Source: Bacillota bacterium (GTDB lineage: Bacteria > Bacillota > Clostridia > Acetivibrionales > DSM-1351). Taken from it: DNA of 7,695 nucleotides. Under the pieces are notes generated by a model that had not been told where the DNA came from, ran no database searches, and saw only the letters and a program-made list of their open reading frames with translations. The position numbers and the translations under genes were made by a program. Shown in pieces: positions 1-5,762 of this stretch (position 1 is the first letter of the stretch; each line of letters starts with the position of its first letter). Location: positions 1 to 7,695 of the forward strand of contig JAEWZA010000207.1 of NCBI GenBank assembly GCA_023395575.1, read 5' to 3'.

Positions 1-2369
1 TAGATAACAAGCCGTTTTGCATCGTCTAAACCAGTCTGAAGTGCAAAGTTTGCTCTCTCAATCATATCTTTAACAGAATATTTATTGGGTTCTTTGCATA
101 AATAAATGCCACAACTAATTTTCATTGAATAATCTGACTTTATTCGAAGTTCATATTCATCAATAGCAATATTAAATTTTAAAACCCAATTTTCAATATC
201 GCTAATTTCTGTATATGAAAAAAATACTACATATTGCCTGTCAGAATATTTGGTTACTATACTGTCTTTAGGCAGATGGATATCAATAAGCTCGCCCAAA
301 TGCTTAATAATATCATTTCCCTTTTGGCGTCCATATATATTTAAATACAATTCGTAATTCTGAATTTGTATACTAATAAATGCAAATTTTTCACATGCAT
401 TACCTTTAAATTTCTTATCAACTTCTGTTTCAAAGTAAGTCTTGTTCAATATTTTAGTTAAAACCTTATTCTTGTTTAAGCTTCTAAATATGAACTTTTG
501 GTTATACATCTGCTTATCTGCATCTGCTATAATTTCACTAAGGCTCCTATTTTCAGAAGGCAAAGCCAAGGTTCCACCAAGACTAACAGAGATGTTTATT
601 GGCATGTCATATAAATCCTTTGCAGTTTCCACATAATCATTAATCTCATTTATTAAATCATTTATATGGTTATGTTCATAATCTCCTGCCAATAAAAGCG
701 TAAATTCATCACCGCCAGTACGAAATGCCATACCCTTAAGCTTTTTTATATTAAGCTGATTTTCTAAAGCATCTGCCAGAATACGAAGCGCCTTGTCACC
801 CCATTCATGTCCATAACAATCATTAATTGTTTTTAAGTTGTTAATGTCACCAACTATACAAATCAAATTTTGACCTGAGTTCTTAGCATTCTCATAAACA
901 CTCAGAGCATACAACTCGAAGCCATTTCTGCTATAAATACCAGTAAGTAAATCCTTTACAGCGTAGCGCTCCAATTTTACATACATTTCATGTAAAGCGT
1001 GCTCCTGTCTTTGTGCCTGCAGTGCACTATCTAAGATATGAACCCAATGGCGGTAATTACGATTTAAAAACTCAGGTTCACCCTCAAAACAAATTACAGT
1101 GTATCCAAAAACTATTCCGTAAAAATGCAGCGGCATAAAATAGTAAATCATTGTTTTTTCTCTTTGCCTATCTATATATGGTAGCATCTGCAATTTGGAA
1201 AAACTCTTTACTGTTGGATAATTATCGGCTTTGTTTTTACGTTCTTCAACTAAAATAATATTGTCTGAATATATATCTTCTTCATCCTGTTTGTCCAACC
1301 AGTTGTCATTAAGACATATGTATAGGTCACTATAATTACCTAAATTCCATAAATAAGCTTTACATCTCTCAAAGCAATCTTCCGGATTATCTAAAGAGAG
1401 CAAGTCCTCCATCATAAAATTGTACTTTAAAAAATGATTTTCAAAGGAATTTATTTCTGCATTTTTCCATACATCATAAGTAAGTGGAATATTTATCTCC
1501 TGGTGAGAAGGCTCACATCCACAAGTATTCCATATTATAATTTTAGAATACTCATCCTTTTGTTCAGGAAGTTTAATATTGTATAGTATCTCATAGATTT
1601 TACGGACTGCTCTTTCTCCAAGAGCTTTTCCTGAACGCAAGGTGGAGGTTATATAAAAATTTTCTTTTACATTACGGTCAGTTGCATCATATCCTGTTAC
1701 TAGAATATCTTGAGGTATGCGAAATCCTCTTTTTGTCAATTCCTCATAAACATCAACCGCCATTAACTGGTTTGCACAAGCAATTGCTTGTGGAAGCTTT
1801 TCCCTTTTCAGAAGCTCATCAACCATACCTCCTGTACAGTTGTAGTAAAAAGTGCCTTCAAAAATAAGAGACTCATCTATCTCAATTTGCCGTTCCTCTA
1901 AGACTTCTTTGTATGCTATGAGCCTATTGATGGAATGTTCATGATATAAAGGTCCTGATATAAATGCAATAGAAGTTAATCCATGTACATCTGTCAAATG
2001 ATACATCATACTTTTCATAAGAGCCTTGTCATCAAATTTGAGTGTAGGAAAATAGTCGCTATCATAATCAATACATATTACAGGTCCAATAAATTCATTT
2101 CGAACCTTTTCCTCAATTTGCCTTGCAACTCCTGGTATACACAAGGATTCAGGGACCAGTAAAATTGCATCCAGCTCCTTGAAATTGATTAGGTCGTAAA
2201 TTGCACCCTCTCCCTTAATATACCTATATTGTCCCATTGTTTGGTTAAAATTTGTAAACACAAACAAATCAAAATTTAATTTTTTAGCCTCATTCGCAAT
2301 ACCAGTTAACAAAGTCATACAATGAGGTGTTTCTGCCTCTCCTATTAATACACCAATTCGTTTTCTCAT
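1..2369 (-). CDS. c-di-GMP signalling protein: PBP-like sensor, GAF-like region, GGDEF, degenerate GGDEF (3' end beyond window)
   Basis: Frame is open for 789 codons from ATG 2369 to the window edge, so the C-terminus is missing. Residues 1-270 resemble the ligand core of LacI/PurR-type proteins (MRKRIGVLIGE, then TGYDATDRN at 225-233 and STLRSGKALGERA at 242-254) but have no HTH and no signal peptide, so this is a cytoplasmic small-molecule sensor. Residues 290-460 end in a GAF-like stretch (YYFMPLHFYGIVFGY, 409-423) and a linker helix. KDLLTGIYSRNGFE at 472 opens a GGDEF domain with D508, N516, D525 and GGDEF 552-556, matching the metal and GTP ligands of active diguanylate cyclases; the usual RxxD inhibition site is K543-L-K-G546, so it is absent. 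Residues 660-789 look like a second GGDEF fold with SDRQY (709-713) in place of the motif, probably catalytically dead. Such a domain often precedes EAL, which I infer lies beyond the edge. In-frame ATG 2381 is an alternative start; neither has a good SD, and the frame is closed by TAA 2393-2391. Confidence 0.9.
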   Translation of the reverse strand, partial: MRKRIGVLIGEAETPHCMTLLTGIANEAKKLNFDLFVFTNFNQTMGQYRYIKGEGAIYDLINFKELDAILLVPESLCIPGVARQIEEKVRNEFIGPVICIDYDSDYFPTLKFDDKALMKSMMYHLTDVHGLTSIAFISGPLYHEHSINRLIAYKEVLEERQIEIDESLIFEGTFYYNCTGGMVDELLKREKLPQAIACANQLMAVDVYEELTKRGFRIPQDILVTGYDATDRNVKENFYITSTLRSGKALGERAVRKIYEILYNIKLPEQKDEYSKIIIWNTCGCEPSHQEINIPLTYDVWKNAEINSFENHFLKYNFMMEDLLSLDNPEDCFERCKAYLWNLGNYSDLYICLNDNWLDKQDEEDIYSDNIILVEERKNKADNYPTVKSFSKLQMLPYIDRQREKTMIYYFMPLHFYGIVFGYTVICFEGEPEFLNRNYRHWVHILDSALQAQRQEHALHEMYVKLERYAVKDLLTGIYSRNGFELYALSVYENAKNSGQNLICIVGDINNLKTINDCYGHEWGDKALRILADALENQLNIKKLKGMAFRTGGDEFTLLLAGDYEHNHINDLINEINDYVETAKDLYDMPINISVSLGGTLALPSENRSLSEIIADADKQMYNQKFIFRSLNKNKVLTKILNKTYFETEVDKKFKGNACEKFAFISIQIQNYELYLNIYGRQKGNDIIKHLGELIDIHLPKDSIVTKYSDRQYVVFFSYTEISDIENWVLKFNIAIDEYELRIKSDYSMKISCGIYLCKEPNKYSVKDMIERANFALQTGLDDAKRLVI

Positions 2370-2413
2370 AGGTTTATCCATGCCCAGTATTTATAGTTCA
2401 AAAATACCAGCAT
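2366..2413 (-). CDS. Possible 15-residue leader peptide coupled to the c-di-GMP gene
   Basis: ATG 2413-2411 opens a 15-codon ORF (MLVFLNYKYWAWINL) that stops at TGA 2368-2366. The stop overlaps the downstream start as ATGA, the usual arrangement for translational coupling. A G-rich Shine-Dalgarno (AAGGGGGA, core 2428-2424) lies 10 nt before this ATG, whereas the large gene has no good site of its own at 2369 or 2381. The peptide is hydrophobic and aromatic (three aromatic residues in YKYW plus another W) and has no recognisable function. Inference: ribosomes load here and re-initiate on the large gene. It could instead be a chance ORF, with the large gene starting weakly at 2381. Confidence 0.4.
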   Translation of the reverse strand: MLVFLNYKYWAWINL

Positions 2414-2443
2414 GAACTCAAATCCCCCTTTTTATCAACATAA

Positions 2444-2465
2444 GCAAGCTACTCTAGTAGCTTGC
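2444..2465 (-). repeat. Perfect 10-bp inverted repeat in the 5' leader of the c-di-GMP gene
   Basis: GCAAGCTACT at 2444-2453 and its exact reverse complement AGTAGCTTGC at 2456-2465 are separated by 2 nt. In RNA it would fold as at least 8 bp with a 6-nt loop. It lies 16 nt upstream of the G-rich Shine-Dalgarno at 2428-2424. No U-tract follows in the minus direction, so it is not an intrinsic terminator; it is either a leader hairpin affecting translation or stability, or a protein-binding site. Confidence 0.6.
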
Positions 2466-2542
2466 GTTGTTTCATAATCTCGTTTAACAGCAACTTGCGT
2501 TGTTTTATCATTATTTAAGTTGGTTCTAGCAACTTGCGCTGA
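2456..2542 (-). repeat. Three degenerate CAACGCAAG-type repeats, two forming GCAA-tetraloop hairpins
   Basis: The plus-strand core CTTGCG occurs at 2461-2466, 2494-2499 and 2533-2538 in related contexts (AGTAGCTTGCGTTGTTT, AGCAACTTGCGTTGTTT, AGCAACTTGCGCTGA). Read on the minus strand, copy 2 is CAAC-GCAA-GTTG, a 4-bp stem closed by a GNRA-type tetraloop. Copy 3 is CAGC-GCAA-GTTG, where one A-U pair becomes G-U, so pairing is kept. Copy 1 has lost this pairing and forms the longer inverted repeat instead. A further hairpin, AAGTTG 2517-2522 with CAACTT 2530-2535, uses part of copy 3. Function unknown; it may be a structured leader or simply decayed repeats. Confidence 0.5.
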
Positions 2543-2893
2543 ATATATTCAAATAAAATACATTCAAAACTATTTAAAAGTGGTTACTTACTTCAACCTT
2601 TTAAAGAAATCATTGCGAATGAGACCTATAGAAGTCTATGACGAACAAAATATTACCAATTATTTCAAAATATAGTAAATACCCTTCAAATCACTGCCGA
2701 TTTTTACTTATATTAAAATTTTATCACATATAGTCAAAATATCATATAGACATTTTTAACTACCATTTTTATCCATTTTATTCAGCTTTTCGTTTCATTT
2801 TTACAAAGCTTATTATTTTAATTTTATCATAAAATCCCTTATTTCTCTCAATTATATTTTATTTTAATAATATTTTTAAACATTTATTTTAAC
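2543..2893. other. AT-rich intergenic stretch with no supported gene
   Basis: No ORF of convincing length or with a ribosome site is seen on either strand. It holds an imperfect inverted repeat (arms 2573-2585 and 2595-2605, 7 plus 4 pairs around a 2-nt bulge), a possible minus-strand promoter around 2710-2737, and a 15-bp palindrome ATTTTAT-C-ATAAAAT at 2821-2835. The last lies downstream of the TetR gene but is pure A+T with no U-tract, so it is not a clear terminator. Confidence 0.6.
2710..2737 (-). promoter_or_regulatory. Candidate promoter for the c-di-GMP gene
   Basis: On the minus strand TTGACT (2737-2732, 5 of 6 to the sigma-A -35) is followed after 16 bp by TAATAT (2715-2710, 4 of 6 to the -10). 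The direct repeat CTATATG (2749-2743 and 2733-2727, 16 bp apart) flanks and overlaps the -35 and could be an activator or repressor site. Initiation here would give a leader of about 290 nt before the leader ORF. A weaker alternative is TTTACT/TAATAT at 2679-2650 with an 18-bp spacer. In DNA this AT-rich, chance matches are expected. Confidence 0.35.
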
Positions 2894-3475
2894 TTAATTT
2901 CTGCCTTTTAACAAGCTTATCATTCCAACTGTAAGATTTATAATGGTTTCCGCCATAAAATAAGGGGATTTTTTCAAATCATCATTGAGCCATTTCTGAA
3001 CTATACCAACACAGCCAGTAATTGTAAAGGAATATATATATTCTGCATCTTCCTTAGAAATCTTAGTGTTATCAGTTAACTCGGAAATAATTAAATCGTA
3101 TACAAGCATCATTATCTTTTTTTGAAAACTAAAGTCTCCACGCTCACTAAGCAACAATTTGCACAGTTTCGCATTTTCTTTTATATATTCAAAGGTTTTC
3201 TCAGCCAAGAGAATAGCATTTATCTCACTATTTTTTTGACCAAATGCCAAAATATGCTCGTTTATATTATTTAGCAACTCATCCTCTATTTTTCGAAGCA
3301 AATCATATTGATCGTTGTAATGAGAATAAAAGGTGGCACGATTGATATCCGCAACCGCACAAATTTCCTTGATAGATATTTGCGATATGTCTTTTTGCTC
3401 AAGAAGTTTTATCAAGCTTTCTTTTAATACCATCTTTGTGTATTTTACTCTTCTATCGCCTTTTTCGTTTTTCAT
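2894..3475 (-). CDS. TetR/AcrR family transcriptional repressor
   Basis: 193 residues, a normal length for the family. Residues 10-60 form the DNA-binding domain: a first helix ending in LIKLLEQKDIS, then the helix-turn-helix ISIKEICAVADINRATFYSHYNDQYDLL (34-60), with the family hallmark of ATFYxHYxD at the recognition helix. The rest is a helical ligand and dimerisation domain with no recognisable ligand signature; the overall look is of the DhaS-like clostridial TetR proteins. The ATG start at 3475 is supported by GAGAGGAAAGG at 3495-3485, 9 nt upstream. The gene is divergent from the MMPL exporter operon and shares an overlapping promoter region with it, so the likely role is ligand-relieved repression of that exporter and possibly autoregulation. 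The ligand is unknown. No clear terminator follows. Confidence 0.93.
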   Translation of the reverse strand: MKNEKGDRRVKYTKMVLKESLIKLLEQKDISQISIKEICAVADINRATFYSHYNDQYDLLRKIEDELLNNINEHILAFGQKNSEINAILLAEKTFEYIKENAKLCKLLLSERGDFSFQKKIMMLVYDLIISELTDNTKISKEDAEYIYSFTITGCVGIVQKWLNDDLKKSPYFMAETIINLTVGMISLLKGRN

Positions 3476-3542
3476 TTGTTTATACCTTTCCTCTCTTGGA
3501 AAAATGCTTCGTTTGTACTTCTGGTTGATAATTTAAACTTTA

Positions 3543-3591
3543 TGAGTTAATTACTCAACACTTTCATAAATAATGTTTAACAACTAACATT
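3543..3591. promoter_or_regulatory. Two inverted repeats in the TetR leader, possible secondary operators
   Basis: TGAGT-TAATT-ACTCA lies at 3543-3557 and AATGTT-N8-AACATT at 3572-3591; AATGTT recurs at 3624-3629. All lie between the predicted TetR transcription start (about 3623) and its start codon, or just at that start. Their dyad symmetry and size suit a dimeric repressor, but the region is AT-rich and no binding motif is known for this protein. Confidence 0.3.
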
Positions 3592-3629
3592 TTAATATTA
3601 TTTGTATGTTGAATTCCAATCACAATGTT

Positions 3630-3658
3630 ATTAAACTATACGTATGACATTTTGTCAA
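3630..3658 (-). promoter_or_regulatory. Promoter of the TetR gene
   Basis: On the minus strand a perfect -35 TTGACA (3658-3653), a 17-bp spacer and TTTAAT (3635-3630, 5 of 6) make a strong sigma-A type promoter. The start of transcription would be near 3623, giving an untranslated leader of about 147 nt. The -35 box shares the inverted repeat 3645-3657 with the opposing exporter promoter. Confidence 0.7.
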
Positions 3659-3671
3659 CACAGTGTATAAT
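3644..3671 (+). promoter_or_regulatory. Promoter of the exporter operon
   Basis: ATGACA (3644-3649, 5 of 6) and a perfect TATAAT (3666-3671) are separated by 16 bp. The transcript would begin near 3678, inside or at the edge of the Shine-Dalgarno AAGGAGG (3676-3682), so the mRNA would have a very short leader of about 12 nt. It overlaps the TetR promoter by 15 bp, so the two cannot be occupied by RNA polymerase together. Confidence 0.6.
3645..3657. promoter_or_regulatory. Candidate TetR operator TGACA-TTT-TGTCA
   Basis: A perfect inverted repeat with 5-bp arms and a 3-bp centre covers the -35 boxes of both divergent promoters, the ideal place for a repressor controlling both genes. Caution: two overlapping opposed -35 boxes (ATGACA and TGTCAA) create much of this symmetry themselves. 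The 8-bp palindrome ATACGTAT (3638-3645) adjoins it and could extend the site. Confidence 0.4.
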
Positions 3672-3675
3672 AAAC

Positions 3676-3682
3676 AAGGAGG
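3676..3682 (+). promoter_or_regulatory. Strong ribosome binding site fixing the MMPL start at GTG 3690
   Basis: AAGGAGG is a near-perfect Shine-Dalgarno 7 nt before GTG 3690. The ATG at 3685-3687 is out of frame and runs straight into TAG. The longer GTG 3663 start would place the first codons in the -10 box and the ribosome site inside the coding sequence. Confidence 0.85.
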
Positions 3683-3689
3683 ATATGTA

Positions 3690-5741
3690 GTGGTTAATTT
3701 TTCTCAGGCAATTATCAGACACAAGAAAACCATTCTATTAGTGTTTTTGTGCGTCGCATTATTAAGTGCACTTCTATCACTGAAAGTTTCTGTTAACTAC
3801 GATATGGTGGATTATCTACCAAAAGATGCGCAGTCTACAACCGCAATAAAAATAATGCAGGAAGAGTTTGGTGGTGAAACAGCAAATACAAGAGTTATGC
3901 TCACAAACGTGTCAATACAGGAAGCACTTCAATACAAGCAGAAAATTTCTGAAATTGAAGGAGTTACATCTGTAAGCTGGCTTGACAATATACTAGGTTT
4001 AGATACGCTACAAACTACGCCACTTGAATTTTTAGACTCATCCATTGTTAAAAACTATTATAAGGACAAAAATGCCTTGCTTACCTTGTCTATTGAATCC
4101 GGCAAGGAATCAGTTGCAGTAAATGCTATATATGAATTAATAGGGGAAAATAATGCTGCTGCCGGAGACGCCGTAAATGCAGCTGAAACCCAAGCGATGT
4201 CAGTGTCTGAAGTAATAAATGCAATGTTTATATTACTTCCGATAATTATAATTATTCTTATAATTTCAACAACCTCATGGATTGAGCCATTACTGTTCTT
4301 GTTCACTATAGGTATAGCAATAGTTATCAATATGGGAACAAACATTATATTTGGAGAAATATCCTTTATAACACAGACTGTGAGTCCTATTCTGCAACTG
4401 GCAGTTTCCTTGGATTATGCAATTTTTCTGCTTCACAGCTTCAGGCATCATCGTATGTCACATGAACCACAACAAGCCATGTCTCTTGCCATAAAAGAGT
4501 CTATGCCCACTGTTGCAGCAAGCGCAGCCACAACAGTAGTAGGTTTTGCTGCACTAATTTTTATGCGCTTCGGTATAGGTGCAGATTTAGGAATCAACTT
4601 GCTAAAGGGTATTATTCTCAGCTTTATTTCTGTTATGGTATTTCTGCCTGCTTTAACGCTGATTTCTTATAAAGCTATAGATAAAACCAGCCACCGCAGG
4701 CTAATACCAGATTTTAAGAAACCAGGCAATTTGTTAATGAAAGTAAGGATACCATTTTTAATACTTGCACTATTAGCTGTCCTACCTAGCTTTCTAGCCC
4801 AGTCTCAAACTGAATTTATGTATGGAATGGGCAGTGTTACTAACGTATCTCGTGTTGGAAAGGATACCGCTTTTATAGAAGAAAAGTTCGGAAAGGAAAA
4901 TGTACTTGCAATACTTGTTCCAAAAGAAAATGCAGGCAAACAATCTGAGTTTTGTAATGTACTTTCAGAAATTCCTCATGTAACAAGTGTTGTTTCCTTT
5001 GTTACAGCTGTCGGTTCAGAAATACCACCCGAATTTGTCCCAAAGGAAGTTGTAAAAGAATTCTATTCAGAGCATTACGCGCGAATTATTCTATACACAG
5101 ACACAGCTGAGGAAGGAGAAACTACTTTTGACTTGGTGCAAGCTGTTCTTGATACGGCTGCAATGCATTATGATACTTATTTCCTGGCAGGACAGAGTAC
5201 TACCTTGTTTGATATGAAAAGTATTGTTTCCACAGATACAAAGATAACTAACCTTGTGGCAATACTAGGTATCGTTCTGGTATTACTAGTAACCTTCCGT
5301 TCGCCCATTTTACCCTTGCTATTACTTTTCTCAATCGAAACAGCCATTTGGATAAATTTATCTTTTCCATATTTCAGTGATAGACCCCTAAGCTTTATTG
5401 GTTACTTAATAATCAGTACTGTACAGCTAGGAGCAACGGTAGACTATGCCATTTTGCTCACTAATGCATATATGAACAATAGAAAAACGCTTTCTAAGAA
5501 GGATGCAATGCAAGCAACATTAGTAAATAATTTGTCAGCCATACTTACATCTGCCATAATTCTTGCATCTGCAGGCTTTACATTAGCATTTACTACAAGC
5601 AATCCAATTATATCCGAACTAGGAACCCTTCTGGGTAGAGGTACTCTGCTTTCATTAACAATGGTAGCATGTGTATTACCTGCTCTATTAATATTACTAG
5701 ATAAGTTTTTCCGTAAAAAAGTAAACCCAGTAAAGAATTAA
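3690..5741 (+). CDS. MMPL-family RND transporter
   Basis: 683 residues from GTG 3690. The protein has the two-fold RND layout: TM1 (13-34), an extracytoplasmic porter domain (about 35-175), TM2-6 (about 176-326), TM7 (352-370), a second porter domain (371-520) and TM8-12 (about 522-674). SLDYAIFLL (D242-Y243) in TM4 and TVDYAILLT (D585-Y586) in TM10 match the paired Asp-Tyr residues that carry the proton relay in MmpL transporters, so this is likely an active proton-driven pump. TM1 is followed by VNYDMVDYLPKDA, typical of Gram-positive MMPL proteins. It is the first gene of an operon with the exported protein 21 bp downstream and lies divergent from a TetR gene. Family members export lipids, glycopeptidolipids or hydrophobic drugs; the substrate here is unknown. 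Neither porter domain carries the long Gly-rich helical repeat insertion found in some relatives; such repeats are instead in the next gene. Confidence 0.93.
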   Translation: MVNFSQAIIRHKKTILLVFLCVALLSALLSLKVSVNYDMVDYLPKDAQSTTAIKIMQEEFGGETANTRVMLTNVSIQEALQYKQKISEIEGVTSVSWLDNILGLDTLQTTPLEFLDSSIVKNYYKDKNALLTLSIESGKESVAVNAIYELIGENNAAAGDAVNAAETQAMSVSEVINAMFILLPIIIIILIISTTSWIEPLLFLFTIGIAIVINMGTNIIFGEISFITQTVSPILQLAVSLDYAIFLLHSFRHHRMSHEPQQAMSLAIKESMPTVAASAATTVVGFAALIFMRFGIGADLGINLLKGIILSFISVMVFLPALTLISYKAIDKTSHRRLIPDFKKPGNLLMKVRIPFLILALLAVLPSFLAQSQTEFMYGMGSVTNVSRVGKDTAFIEEKFGKENVLAILVPKENAGKQSEFCNVLSEIPHVTSVVSFVTAVGSEIPPEFVPKEVVKEFYSEHYARIILYTDTAEEGETTFDLVQAVLDTAAMHYDTYFLAGQSTTLFDMKSIVSTDTKITNLVAILGIVLVLLVTFRSPILPLLLLFSIETAIWINLSFPYFSDRPLSFIGYLIISTVQLGATVDYAILLTNAYMNNRKTLSKKDAMQATLVNNLSAILTSAIILASAGFTLAFTTSNPIISELGTLLGRGTLLSLTMVACVLPALLILLDKFFRKKVNPVKN

Positions 5742-5762
5742 AATTTTAGGAGCGTGATTAAC

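Noticed and set aside
442..636. Plus-strand ORF of 64 codons
   Set aside because: It lies wholly antisense to the GGDEF coding region, whose motif and frame are clear, and has no ribosome site or recognisable protein.
1682..1867. Plus-strand ORF of 61 codons
   Set aside because: Antisense to the PBP-like domain of the signalling gene; no supporting features.
2456..2542. CRISPR-like array of three repeats
   Set aside because: Repeats are only about 12-17 bp, degenerate, unevenly spaced, and there is no cas gene nearby.
2430..2710. Cyclic-di-GMP riboswitch in the leader of the signalling gene
   Set aside because: The recurrent CGCAA motif invites the idea, but the conserved class I elements (GGACGCAAAGCC with a CCTAAACC-type receptor) and the class II fold are not seen.
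2821..2835. Palindrome ATTTTAT-C-ATAAAAT as terminator of the TetR gene
   Set aside because: All A+T apart from the centre, with no run of T after it on the minus strand; the fold would be too weak.
3333..3536. Plus-strand ORF of 67 codons across the TetR start
   Set aside because: It is antisense to the helix-turn-helix coding region and only appears membrane-like because of AT-rich codons.
4058..4345. Minus-strand ORF of 95 codons inside the MMPL gene
   Set aside because: Antisense shadow of the porter domain and TM2-3 coding region; Ile-rich composition follows from the opposite strand.
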